From the NCBI RefSeq assembly GCF_000003605.2, contig NW_003115972.1, positions 90,813 to 137,712 on the forward strand: 46,900 nucleotides of DNA. Direction: 5' to 3'. The notes under the pieces are model-generated. The model made no database searches. It was not told where the DNA came from and was given only the letters and a program-made list of their open reading frames with translations. The DNA is from Saccoglossus kowalevskii (taxonomy: Eukaryota > Hemichordata > Enteropneusta > Harrimaniidae). Of this stretch, positions 10,521-22,439 are shown piece after piece. The stretch's first letter is position 1; every line of letters starts with the position of its first letter. A program made the translations under genes and the position numbers.

Positions 10521-12419
10521 TTTTTTTTTAAATTCTGTGCTGCCTCCAAGCCACGTAGCCTGTCGCCGCTTTCAAACTGCACACAATTTATATAGACGAT
10601 ACACACGAGGATTAGTGCTTCTGAAGAATATTAAAATCATCTGATTATAACGCAAACAGTCACGTGATGCTTTCTATTCGTGCTATTGATAGATAATATT
10701 ACATAACTAATCACCAAATGTTCTACTATATATGTAGTTACAGTACTACTGAGTAAACAATTTCCACTCCATACTCGATGGACACTATGCCCCTAATATT
10801 CAATCTACATTAAAATCAGCTGAAGCTGATATTTGTTTCATGTTCGTTTTTTAAAACCTGATAAAAGTTGTTGAGTGATAATTTACTTTTATAATATTGA
10901 AATATTGTTTTATACGTGCCTTTCTAAAACGAGTCAGAGTCTTCCGGTGATTTTTGCTACGACATTCTTGTGATTTTCTTCTTTTGATAAATTCCCCAAA
11001 ATAGAATTTGTTTTAATTGATTTCCTGATTGCAATTATCCATGATTTATCTTTTTTACACGTTTACTATTTGTTGGGGTTAAACGGGAAGAGGGCTCATT
11101 GCAGATATCAAACAAATATTTGACTGAATTATTAGCTGTTAAATTAACGTCTTTACAATACAATACACTGTCCTATGATTCAGCTTTCAAATCATGCCTC
11201 AGAATCATAGACACAGGAAAGGTCTTGAAGAAGAGATTGCAGATCATGTGGCCATTTAATAAAATAAAAACAAATCTGCAACAAGTGGGAAATCTGCATA
11301 TTGTAAAAAATAGTATAAATGTGATCTATAGTTGACTTACTAAGTTTTGTTGTTGGCGTACTTACAATTTGTTCTAACTATGAATAAGAGAGGGTATCAA
11401 CAAAATGCTTAGCTGTCGGCGACAGAACATGTACAATATCAATATTGAAATTTCCAACTAACAAGCAGCCATCGTAATTACTTTCGATCTCATTTCAAGT
11501 AGATTCTAAAGTGTTAACCAGGCCGCCAGTTTCAGAACAATATGGCATGAGAGTAATGATTGTAAGAATTCGCTAACTATTTAAAATATTTCTTCTGCTT
11601 GGGTTTTCAATTGGTTTCTCTCCGATTCTATCTGTTACTTCGATCTAGTCTTCTACCACTTTTTGATGGATTGATTGAACGAACGACAATTTGATCGATA
11701 TTTTCCGGAATATTAGTTAATTTCGGAGTTTCATGTATTTCAGTGTTCTCTACTGTACAGGTTTAAGTTCGCCTTCTCGTCGTGTAAGATTAATTGCCAG
11801 GAAACACAAGCATTGACAAAAATATAAAGTAATTATATAATTATTATAATTATAGTAACCAACAAGTACTCCACAGTTCGACACAACAAATCCAGATATA
11901 TTACAACACCTATTGAACGCCAGCGAGAGAGAGACACGCTTTGGGACGTAGATTACAAATAACAGGCAATAAAGTAAACACAATTTACAACACTGAAGCG
12001 TTCTATAAAAATGTAAAATTGAGGATATCCCAAACACTTGTATATATACACCCACTCAATATACAGCAATAAATAGACATAAATAAGAATATACAACAAT
12101 AATATTAAGTTATAGATCAGTTGATACATATTGGCATTGTGTTTATTTCACCGAATAACGGATCAATATATTTGGCGATTTGAGTAAGAAGTAAGAAGCG
12201 TCTAACAATAATAAGAAAAAATGCAAATCGCCAAATGATGCTTTATGGATGCGTTGAGCACGAGAGAGCAAATCCACCAAAAGAGTCACCAAGCAATGTC
12301 CACGCAATGTCCACGTAATGTCGGTAGTCAATCACTGAGGTTGTTTTGTAATCACAGTATATGATATAGACCAGTTCTTTAGACGTTTAATGTATGTCCT
12401 ACATATATTTTGGCATTCA
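10521..12419. other. intergenic DNA between blocks A1 and B1
   Basis: No gene is recognised. Short open frames on both strands, the longest 101 codons at 11750-12055 on the minus strand, have no recognisable domain and a composition like the surrounding DNA. A perfect 13-bp inverted repeat lies at 12170-12236, and three closely spaced copies of AATGTCCACG or AATGTCGG occur near 12294-12325. Confidence 0.4.
12170..12236. repeat. perfect 13-bp inverted repeat
   Basis: ATTTGGCGATTTG (12170-12182) and its exact reverse complement CAAATCGCCAAAT (12224-12236) flank a 41-nt A-rich loop. It could be a small cruciform or a foldback remnant. No gene context explains it. Confidence 0.75.
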
Positions 12420-13480
12420 CTGCTTTAGGCAAAGTTAATAAATATCTAAACAGAATGTTGCCATAGAGATGACCTCAGTGACCTCACGTAAGACCTTATA
12501 ACACATAGTATAACCATAAACATGTTCCTTATATTCTATGGTATAACAAAAGAATAAATTATTAATTAATCACTAAAGACGTTAAGGAGTATGTTTCAAC
12601 CAAGATACAGTGTAGATTTGATTTTCAAAAACTTGACTTGGAAATATTAAATGCACAATATGAATTAAAGCGGGAGTCTGTTTTTTTTTCGGGGGGGGGT
12701 GTTTTTTTTTGAAGGTCAGTTACAATGTAGGTGTGTCCAGTACCCTCAACATAAAATGATCGGGAAAGGGAGGTCAGAATATAAATATGTCACTGCGTGG
12801 TTTTAGTAGCATTTATTACTGCAGAATACGCTTTACATCTATATTTAGATAGCCTTTCAACCAACGGATCATTAGCATAAGATTACGATGCCTCTATTTA
12901 GATAAAGGGGATGTCAGGTCATACCTGAAAAAAAAACTGTTTTAATATCTCTAAAATGTCACCGAGTGAATCGGCCGTGCGTATAATTCTGTCAAATTAC
13001 CTCACTCTATGCATTGGTCCATTATTGATCACTTCTTCACTCCAATCAGGTTGGTCCAAGTTCGACCTGTATGGTTTCGTTCTATGAGTTCGACTACATT
13101 CCATTAGCTAATCTATTGTCTAAACGGGGCTACCAATCTTAACCATTGCCGATCGTAACGAACTGCAAGGTAGGTAAATTGGTTAAACTAAAATGTTCAT
13201 GTCATTTATTACATAACTTAGATATAGCTTAGTTTGATTCACTTTCCCGACTTGAGCTTTCATTACTGCCTGCGGTGCACCCGTCTTTCTGACATATCTC
13301 GTATTTTCACTATCACCAATTATTAGTATGTTTGATAAACATTCACAAGCACGAACACCGATTATGATCTGTTTGAAGTTGTTTTCTAGGGATTTTGGTC
13401 AAGTAACTCGTGGTCCCGTGACAGCCATTTTATTGAAGTCAAACGAGGACACAATTGCGACAACGGGGAAACTGTATTAG
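12420..13480. repeat. block B1, paralogous to B2 (26560-28610)
   Basis: It shares an ordered series of segments with B2: 'gatgacctcagtgacctcac' (12470 and 26590), 'tatattctatggtat' (12530 and 26659), 'cctttcaaccaacggatcatta' (12853 and 27947), and 'accattgccgatc' (13142 and 28261). B1 lacks the 666-bp transposon found in B2 and keeps the single-copy target CCTTTCAAC at 12853-12861. About 13195-13390 read on the minus strand is open, with a peptide similar to B2 (see 28322-28549). A run of T9-C-G9-T-G-T9 at 12681-12710 replaces a short T run in B2. Confidence 0.75.
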
Positions 13481-14977
13481 AACGACTCTCGGAAAATTTA
13501 AAAAGTCAAATGTCTGCTACTTTCAGTAGTTATTGTGGTTACCATGGACCTATTTTCCCTGCATCTTAAATGCACGAAAAAACATTGGTTTCAAAATTTC
13601 TCGTTCAAAAGGGTGGGAAGAATACACATGAATCTAAAGCAGACGACATGTTCGTTGTACGAGTGGATAACAAGTCCACCAGAAATACATACTCCAATGA
13701 CATATGCAATTGGATAAAGGAGAAAATGGCTGGCATCGAAGTTACGCGTGGCCTGGAGCTCCAAATCCCGACAAAAAGAAGATCAAGCTAATTGTTCTTT
13801 TTGTGGCTTTCACTTTGCTGAGAGTTTAGTAAACATATTATCGACTAGCTATGGTTTTGATGGTGTGATGCGAGAAATATCCACCTTTTATCACTTCTTA
13901 TTTCTGTGTCGAGAAAATCCTTTAATCTAAAGAAAACAAATCTAAGGTCAGCAAATGTATCAGTAATGACTAAAAAGTCGGACACAGTTTGTCTCGGTTG
14001 TTTGATGTTGTTAAGAGGTACGTCGTGCTACTACATTGGTTATAAAGTTCAAGGACACACCCACACAGCTTCGAATTTCGATCCATGTCTACTAATTGTC
14101 TGCATACATTACTGCAAGCCTAACTCTCTAGAGCAGCCAATACTTTCAAGTAACATGTTTATTTTAAGTTGAATGAATAATCACATTGAATTGCGTGTAT
14201 TATTGCATAACACAGGACCAATTATATGGCAAGCCTTTTGAGAGAGCTTTTTAAATGAACGGCTATGTTGACCGCACCTGTTTATACGGTTTGAAGCTCT
14301 TTTGTTAGCATTGTGAATAAGGACCAACGTCTGAACAGCTCGTATCGTATTAGTCTGGCTTTTTTTTTCTTTATGATCCAAGCCTTTTGCGTTTTTTTCA
14401 TCATTTCGTTTCAAAAACTGCTGAATGAATCTAAAATGTCCTATTGTGAACTGGTGCGCCTGACTTGATCAATTGATTTTGGCAGAATTTGGATCAGTCT
14501 CAAAATTTAGACACCATTCTGAGTAAGAATCTTGATATATTTGCATATAAGATGTATGACTGGAGCCAACTATATATTAGTCACGTGGTTTGGCTGTCAT
14601 CTATAATTTTTGGACAAAAAATGCCAAACAATTTGGCATTTTTTTCTGATGAGTGCTTTACCCGGTCAAATTGAAAATAAAAATGAAATATTTTTATTGG
14701 TCAGTGATTTCATTGCTGTCTTGAGTTTTTAACAGTACATAGAAAGACTGCGAAATTTTGAAACAGTTGGACTCCTCGCTGGGGTATAGAAAAAATGCTT
14801 ACTAGGATATGCAAGCAAAATTAAAAGGATTTTTCGTAAACAGCGGCTTAACAAAGCTCATTGTCTGATGGCGCCCCTTAGCCCGTGCTAAGGACTGGCC
14901 ATCCCATAGCCGAAATGCAAATATGTGAGATAAGCCTAAATCACCTTTAATCTTACAGTATTAATTTGTCGTGCAAT
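13481..14977. other. intergenic DNA between B1 and A2
   Basis: Overlapping short open frames on the plus strand (13535-14172, 60-88 codons each) do not form a consistent exon series and match nothing I recognise. The notable structure is a perfect hairpin at 14616-14644. A small CCTTAGC...GCTAAGG hairpin lies near 14876-14893. Confidence 0.4.
14616..14644. repeat. perfect 13-bp hairpin with 3-nt loop
   Basis: AAAAAATGCCAAA (14616-14628), loop CAA, then the exact complement TTTGGCATTTTTT (14632-14644). The 3' arm ends in a T run. The stem is AT-rich, so it may be fortuitous or a foldback remnant. Confidence 0.75.
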
Positions 14978-15902
14978 TTAGAAAAATAAGGATACGTTAT
15001 ATAATTGATTCAAATGATTCTCGTTTGTGGCATATTGTGGTTGACATTTTGTATAATTCAAACATACAAATGTTATATCTAAGAAACTTTGAATGTTGGG
15101 CAGCATTGTTCCTAAATATTTGTATATAACTCGAAAATAATTCTGCCTGAAATATGTTATGTGGTCCATTTAGAACCAGAATCTTTCCGAAACCATGTGA
15201 GCTATTTTTTGTCACACACGATAAAATAGTATTTTTAAATCTGTTTTATTCCAGCTGGTAATCTGTGATTTGATTTTGAGGATTCTTTCTTATTTTTACA
15301 GTAAAGCGTTTGAAAATCTGTTCAATAATCAAGTAATTATGATATTTCAAAACCATATCTCAGTTGTGCTTAGAAAGATTCCATTCACACTTGGGCATAC
15401 ATTGTATATTAGGGGAACTTAATACACATTACGTTGGTCAACATTGTTTTATTGTATGGCATTATAGTGCCACATCTCGGAGCAGTATGGACTGATCAGT
15501 TATGTCATACATCTTGAGATACATATACACTAGCATTCGTTTCATAATTCAATGACAGAATGCCGATTGGAAGCTGTTTTTGTGTTTAAACACATACAAG
15601 TCGTGCATTTATGCTTTCTCATTTACGCCATAGACCCTTAATGCACGTCAATTTAATATGTGTTGAACTGTGTCAACTTCATCACAAAACGGACACTCGT
15701 GATGCTGCGTATCCTGCGGCCACACTTCCACGAGTAAAGCTCCTGACCAGTTCTAGTAAGATTAAGTTTACTAGAGACCTGATGTACTTGTACTATAATA
15801 TAGCAATGCTTGAACTTGATTACAATTTTTGCAAATTGCCCATGTGCTCGTAACAAGTTGAACACATTTACATTAATAATTATCATAATCCACTTGTTTT
15901 AG
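14978..15902 (+). repeat. block A2 upstream flank
   Basis: Paralogous to the A1 upstream flank (6310-8485) but shorter. It ends in a candidate splice acceptor (TTGTTTTAG at 15894-15902), followed by the GTGTTTATTGAG leader also seen in copies 1 and 3. This suggests that an untranslated exon lies further upstream; it was not located. Confidence 0.6.
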
Positions 15903-15944
15903 GTGTTTATTGAGTTAACATAGGATACAAATCTGCGTTATGAG

Positions 15945-17657
15945 ATGGGAATCACGTCGTACATTAAATGCTTTCTCCTGACGGTAAGTTGGCATTATTT
16001 TAAATGCAGCGAAACCCTCAAACTAACACCTAAGACACTGGCAGTTGAAGTTGAATAAGTTGAAATCAATCAAGAATGCTTACAATGAAATATGCGACCT
16101 GATTAAGAAAGTACTTGCAGAAGAATTGCTGTGTCGATGAACTAAATTACACTGGGACGATAGGCAATACGAGATATATTCGTATGGAAAACACATTTAC
16201 AAGATTTTATCAGCACATAATTTCATCTAGTACTTTAAATGAGATTGATTGAGGTTTGTTACTTATTGTAACATCATCTTCCGTGTCGTTATAAGGAGCT
16301 CTCCGTTAGTGACTGGCATGAAGGTAGAGAGAGAGATTTTGTATTATATATACTCCAGTTAAAAGACACATGAACAGCCTAGATATAAGATCAATACCAA
16401 TTGTATTATTTAAAACTGTACATGATGCATATAATATAGTAGCGCTGACAATTATAGTGTAATGGTGTAGGGTAATGTACTCTCCAGTCATTTTCTTTTA
16501 CTCTTGTAACTTAAAAGTATATTATAACACTTAACTGATTTTTTTTCTTATAGATTCTTTCCTCGTTACTACTCATTGCAACTATTGTGACATGGTATAG
16601 CAGATTCACGAGCAACCTTATGCCACTTGTGTCACGTGATAGTGGAAGATACACCACAAAACCGTCACAATCAACGTGCCAACTAGCAGAGAATATCGTC
16701 TTTATAAAAACTCATAAAACAGGAAGTACTTCACTTCAATGTATCTTGTGTCGCTACGGATATGCAAATAATCTATCATTCGTTTTTTCCACGCTTAATA
16801 GAGGGAACGGACATATACGAAAGATACATATCAATGAGTCAGTAATTCTGCCACCGCTTGGTGGCGCTGTTAATTCATCATTCAAATACAATATCCTTAC
16901 TAGTCATGTGTCGTACAAGCGAGAAACAATAAACTCATTCATGGAGGACAACCCTATTTATGTGACTATTTTAAGAGAGCCAGCCACGCACGTAGAGTCA
17001 CATATGAACTTTTTCAAGCACAGAAAACAAGTAATGGCGTCTATGCAATCATTCATTAAAAACCCACGTATCTCTATAAATGCGACGGGCAGAAATATTC
17101 AGTTGAGAGAATTTGGATTATCCTTCCAATCAACACTCAATGAAAGTATTGTGAATGAAACCATTATAAGACTGGACAAAGAATTCGACCTAGTTCTTAT
17201 ACTTGAATACTTCGACGAATCTCTGATTCTGCTGAAAAATTTGCTGTGATGGAGTTTTGAAGACATAATATATTTAGCACAAAATCAACGTACCACACGT
17301 GAAACCATCACAGACACATTTCGACACAACGTATATAGGTGGTCAAATGCAGATTATCTCTTTTACAATTATTTCAACAGTACATTGTGGGAAAAAATTC
17401 GACAATTTGGACCAAGTTTTGAAGTCGAATTGGCACATTTTCGGGGTCTTTTAAAGAAATACAGCGACCAATGCGCCACGTTTCAAACAAATGGCACTAT
17501 AAGGAGTACTTTAAAACGACTTGTCTATAAAAGTAGAAATAATACACAATTTTGCCAACAGTTGACATACAATAATGTAGATTGGTATCGCCGTATTGCA
17601 GTCCGACAAGACCCCGAAAAATTTGCCAAAAAGTTCAGAATAAATGATCAAATCTAA
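15945..17657 (+). pseudogene. galactose-3-O-sulfotransferase-like, copy 2, one in-frame TGA
   Basis: The exon 1 CDS is 15945-15983 (MGITSYIKCFLLT) with donor GTAAGT. The intron is 15984-16553 with acceptor CTTATAG. Exon 2 is 16554-17657. Spliced, the frame covers 380 codons and is interrupted only at codon 245, where TGA (17247-17249) stands where copies 3 and 4 have TGC/TGT for cysteine. After the stop the same frame is open to TAA at 17655-17657. The signal anchor (ILSSLLLIATIVTWYSRF), the PAPS 5'-phosphosulfate loop FIKTHKTGSTS and the 3'-phosphate strand YVTILREPATHVES are intact. Translation would end after 244 residues, losing the C-terminal third, so the likeliest reading is a young pseudogene. 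Selenocysteine decoding is a weak alternative: the substituted residue is cysteine, but no SECIS element was identified. Confidence 0.88.
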
Positions 17658-17922
17658 TTTCGGATGTGGAAATCGTATGCGACAAGATATGTGCCAAATT
17701 GATAATTGTAATAGTATTATTAGTTGTTTATTTTTAACCATTTTTGATTAAGTATTGAATTTGCTTCATTTTTTGTTATCATTTTTTGATCATAAAATGA
17801 TTGTTTTCTCGGAATTAGTTTTGAATATTATATATTTTTAGATTTCTTTTTGTTTTGAGGATTCTTAGCATTTATCTTTTTGGGTCTTGAGACTTTTCTT
17901 TTCATTTTGGGTTTTATGTCAT

Positions 17923-18580
17923 GAATTAGTTTACGCGTATCTGTTGACCGACTTAATTAGCTGATTATTAGCGAATTGCTGTGTTATGTCTGTCATCGTT
18001 TAGGCAGGCGAGGTCCTGGACGGAACTTGGCTCAGTGATTTGGAACTAATTACGAGATAACCGTCGCTCTTCGGACTATTAATTCTGACAGTTGGTATTC
18101 GTAGTTATTAATGTAGTGAACGATTAATCAAAAGATATGACGCATTCAGTATTTAGTGTGATTGGCTTTATGATTGAAGGTTATGCCTTAGAGTCTTTTT
18201 ACTGCATTGTAATTGGTTAGAGTTTTGAAAATGAATAAAGAGAGTTTGAGTTGGTCTTGACGAGTACACCAGAACAGACGCAGTCCTGGAGAGTCTAAGT
18301 CCAGTCTTAGAGAGTCTTGGGCGAGTTTTGGGTCAGCCTTGCGATAGTCTTGGGGATTTTTCCCCAGGGCGCTGTGTATTATATAGTGCTCGACTGATTG
18401 ACTAAGACGATAGTTGAAACGTATTTCGCTGTGTGTGTCTTATTTGACCGTAAAGCTTAAGTGACTTTCCTGTTCCCGTACCTCAAGGGGACGAGATATA
18501 GAGACGAGACGAGACGAGATTCCCCCTGACACGTGTGGAGAACCCCATGGAGAAGAATTCCCCCCTGATATTTAAATCAT
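17923..18580. mobile_element. about 650-bp insertion in the A2 flank, LTR-like, class uncertain
   Basis: Copy 3 runs from 'ggttttagatcat' straight into 'gcttacctctttagtcataatcg'. Copy 2 has about 650 extra bases between the matching points, flanked by TCAT. The insert is GC-richer than its surroundings. It has repeats of GAGAGTCT, a TATATAGTGCTCG stretch and AATAAA, as retroviral-type LTRs often do. Clean TG...CA ends and a matching longer target duplication were not found. It could be a solo LTR or another non-coding element. Confidence 0.4.
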
Positions 18581-18687
18581 AGTTTATGTTTATCTCCCTA
18601 TTCATAATCGCATGGTGACATTAAATGTTTATTATATTGTAGTAGTATCAATTACATTGGATTTTATAACGTCATTGCAGCAGATTA

Positions 18688-19673
18688 TTCGCGCTAATGT
18701 ATCCGATTATTGAGCATCAAGGCCCTGTACCATGAATATGAATACAATATTGTTTTCGAAAACGAATAAAGGAGACACCATTTAAAAAGAAAAAATATTG
18801 TTAGATAACAAGTATTTAATACTAAAATCGGCAGCAAATAAAATGGTCCATTGCCAATAACAGCGAACAGCGTCCTCTGTCCAGTACACTAAAGCGTGCT
18901 CGGTCGAAGCGTTCCATCTAGTACACCCGCTTCTAAAATCTGCGACTGACGTAAGGTTAACCGGGGATGATTTATCGAAGCAAATGCGAGGAGCGAAGTC
19001 ATGGTATGCCTACGAGTACAGAGATTTGTTTCTGTTATTGTAGTTTTTCCAAAATGAGATCGACGAAAGACCGACGTGACTTGTATATGCTCAGCATCGA
19101 CTCCTCGGTAAATATTACGGTCTGGTATGTATAAACAAATGAAAGTATCCGTGATTCCAGACGTGTTTTTTTATTTATACAGTCAGATTAAAATCACTGT
19201 TGGTTCCCTTTCTATGATTGCTAACAGCCACTAGCCCTCCAGCCATGTTCGTTCGCTCGCTACGCCTGTAAGTTTCGTTTCGCTTCAAAGCATTCGTCAA
19301 ACCACCGGCCACCCGGGTATGCGCCTCTAGGCACAGTCGATTCAGTCGGCCCACAGCGGCGATCTAGCGTAGCGTACGTAGTGCAAGGCCGCGGCGGACA
19401 CCGAAACGGAGTACCAGTCACGATATGCCGCTCGCTCGGGCGATCACTACAATGCTATTCCACACCACACATCAGTCATTCGTTTACTCGCAATGTAAAT
19501 GTATTAAATACAATAATATTTGATGGATTAAAACTAGTTTCTTTATTAGTTTGCCGTATGCTACAAAATAATGATAATAATGAACTCTCCGCTAACCCAT
19601 AATGGCTTTCGCCCATAATGTGTTGGCGGGTCGTTCATTATTGTTAAAAAATCAATTAAACAATTGCAGATTA
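18688..19673. mobile_element. about 980-bp insertion flanked by 8-bp GCAGATTA direct repeats
   Basis: GCAGATTA occurs at 18680-18687 and 19666-19673. The equivalent site in copy 3 (near 34483) has a single CAGATTA with no insert, so this looks like an insertion with an 8-bp target duplication. It contains the most CpG-rich DNA of the window (about 19230-19450) and near its right end an imperfect hairpin at 19576-19642. The ends do not form obvious terminal inverted repeats and no transposase frame is visible, so the class is unknown. The 73-codon frame at 19381-19602 crosses the hairpin and is not convincing. Confidence 0.5.
19576..19642. repeat. imperfect hairpin with CCCATAATG direct repeat
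   Basis: AATAATGAAC (19576-19585) pairs with GTTCATTATT (19633-19642). Inside, TCTCCGC pairs loosely with GCGGGTC, and two copies of CCCATAATG surround the loop CTTTCG. The structure lies close to the right end of the 980-bp insertion, a position typical of terminal or subterminal element structures. Confidence 0.6.
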
Positions 19674-20579
19674 GTCTATATCAAAAATTCAAGTTCTTCA
19701 CATATTTGGACAATATAAAGGTCATTTTGCGATTTCATGTCGAATTTGCGGACATCGCCGTTTCTAATCCTCACAATCCCATCTCGGAAAGTCACGTGAT
19801 TTGTTTCTCTATTGTTTTTCCAATTTACCGTTCACCGATCACTCGTGAAATGTGAGATAGCACTGATAGAATTACTGCAAAATTGCGCAAAAATTGTCAA
19901 TGTGTTGTTATAATGCCAATGTGTTCAAGGGGCGGCGTTCCGTCATGCAAATGAGGCCAGACGAGAAATAGCGAAAGTCATATTTTACTTTATAATTGAG
20001 GAAATAGTTGCGAGTCGGTTACACGTGATCAATTGAATATAAAAATTCGTGCCCCATGATATCAGATTTATTAAACTCGTATCGTAATTTCCATAAATTC
20101 CTCACCAAAGGTTCAGCATTATATAACCAAAAACAAACTATTGAACCCTCAAAATGCTCATGAACTGAATTTTCATCAAAAAACACATTTGTAGGTATAT
20201 TTTGGTGACTTATAGTACCCCCTCAAATGTTGTGGTCCCTGTTTATTTTGTATTTACTATTTTGCTTGTAAATCGTCAACTTTATTTTGCAAATGGCAGC
20301 AACTGGAATAAGTTGTCTTTCAAGATCACTGAATCAGTGTATGGTTTTCTGTTGCGTTAATTACAGCAAATCTTAGCGTGTCAGTGGTGCGCCGTATCGT
20401 CATAATGTAATACAGCGAATTACTTATAAAACAGATCTAAACTTGAAATTCTGTGTCTTTCTGACTGTTTTGGGGGCTGGGGTTAAGCTCAAACGAAAAC
20501 AAAATGTCCTCCTAATAGTGACAGAAGACGAAAATTCAAATACAACCATACTATAATATTTTGCATTGTATTATACCTT

Positions 20580-20728
20580 CATTGTATCATTATCTTATTG
20601 TGTTTTTATTTTTTCACCATTATTATGGAATTATTATACCATTAATGTTTTATTAATTTATTGTGTTTATATTATTTTATAATTATATTGTATATCCTTC
20701 GTCATTAATGTTTCATTATATAAATAAA
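20580..20728 (+). repeat. TTATTGTG-rich tract with AATAAA, copy 2
   Basis: A degenerate tandem tract of ATTATTGTTTTATTGTGTTT-like words, ending in AATAAA at 20723-20728 and 'cctatcctagca'. The same tract and signal lie downstream of copies 3 and 4. It is a candidate 3' end, although 3 kb from the copy 2 stop. Confidence 0.5.
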
Positions 20729-22439
20729 CCAACCCCTATCCTAGCATCAAAATGAATATCACATTCAGACCATGTATTGAAGAAAATACATGCTGTGGCG
20801 AAATATTTAATTATTTTTCTTTCTCTGTATCTTTCAACACGCCAATTTTAAAGCGGCAATAATTGTTACTGTCGATCCTTTTTCTCTCGGATTGTTCTTT
20901 TTGATAAATCACATCCTGTTTCATTTGTGCAAATTTGTAACGGCCATTGACAAAATGTAAACACTAAAAGACAAGCATATACGCAATATATAGACGTTGT
21001 ACATTTAATTTAAGGTTTCACACCATCGATTAGGTTATTACCATATACCGTTCATATGGTTGTTGTAAGCCAATGAGGTTTTTCACTGCGTTTAACCAAC
21101 ATGCGGTTTGTGAGGGCGTACTTCAATAATGTGTAAGCTGTCAATTGTTTTTTGGACATTTCAAAACTGTCTGCTTTTCTGAGTATATTGAAGGTAAAAT
21201 GCCTGACAAATCTGTGTGTTTTGTCATTCATATTGTATAAGATTAGACTGGCAAATATGTGTTTTTCCTGGCCAGAATTCTATTACATACATGTGCTTTT
21301 ACAAACATTAAAACCATATCTTGATCTTTGTAACCTGTTTTGGGGAGAACTTCACCCAAACGCTAACATGTTCGTGTGTTAAGTTCTAATTAGTGGTATG
21401 AACCCATCTATCACTTGCCAATGACGAAGGGTTGTCGCGTGGTTGAATCCTAGTCTCCAGAGGGCGCATTCTATAACAATTCGATTTAGTCAACCAAACC
21501 TCCGGGATTATAGGACAAAGTAATAACACTTGGGCCCTGGTGAAATGTCAAATTCAACGCCTTCTTCAGAGGCTAAGCAGTATCTCAGGTGGTCTCTCAC
21601 TGATAATGTTTTGTATCATTTTCCTTAATAGTGTGTGTCGTGCGTAATAATTTTCTACTGTCCCCATCATTGTGTCTAAACAATATTTCAATACGAATTG
21701 TTCATCTTTATGTGGTAAAGAAAAATGTTCATTGCCGCTTCAAGTTAGTCAGACTGAAAATTGGATCGAAAGATATAAACAACAAAGGGGCTCTTTCGGT
21801 GAACATTTTCTGACCTATAACATGTGTTGTTATTTGGTTGTGCAAAATTGACATTAACAAATTTACTTGGTTAACCTGATTGACATACATACTGAATGTA
21901 GTTTTATTTGAAATAGTTATTTTCTTTTCTTAATGCTAAGTCAATCAAATATCAAAATGGAACAGTAAATGATGAACAATACATGGTCGCCAGCAACAGG
22001 CAACATTCGGTTTACCTGCTCTACTAATCATACAATTGAGGCACGTACTGCAATGTCATTGACTTCACATACGATACCCAACTATTCATATGCAAATACA
22101 CTTATATCAATAGTACAACGCGCACCTGCAGTGAATTCCAATGCATATAATCCACTACACCACGGGTTAAATATTCGTAAATATTAAATAAATATTTCTC
22201 TAAATATTTATTGTAATTAATTAGCCAAAGAAAAATGCAGTACACGTAATAGCTAGATTTTGGGACAGCTACAACAAAGGATTCATATCGATGTGACTCT
22301 ATTAAAGTAAAACGAAGTGACATTTCTTTCGACACAGTGCAAAATGTGTCAAATCATTGGATTTTCATGGCAAACTATCTCAGACTGTTTCACAAAAACA
22401 AAACCATCCACACAATACACTGATACCGTGGAGATTTAG

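Larger units (their letters stand above)
17658..22330 (+). repeat. block A2 3' flank
   Basis: It aligns piecewise with the 3' flanks of copy 3 (34223-36230) and copy 4 (44400-45930). Shared segments include 'aatttcggatgtggaaatcgta' after the stop, the 'ctgtaaatcgtcaac' stretch (20268; 44666), a TTATTGTG-rich tract ending in a conserved AATAAA, 'aaaatgtaaacactgaaag' (20954; 35263), and 'ccaaacctccgggatta' (21495; 35815). Two insertions relative to copy 3 are described separately. No protein-coding gene is supported here. Confidence 0.7.

Noticed and set aside
11750-12055. 101-codon minus-strand frame
   Set aside because: Cys- and Leu-rich translation of AT-rich DNA with no motif, no paralogue in the other blocks and no supporting context.
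13535-14172. Four overlapping plus-strand frames as exons of one gene
   Set aside because: No consistent splice sites or phase and no recognised domain. Composition matches the surrounding DNA.
14641-14680. Hammerhead ribozyme, suggested by CTGATGAG
   Set aside because: The stem II and GAAA parts do not follow with proper pairing.
17511-17741. Minus-strand frames opposite the sulfotransferase C-terminus (also 34076-34342 and 43853-44322)
   Set aside because: They are shadows of the plus-strand coding exons. Their similarity among copies follows from the sense gene.
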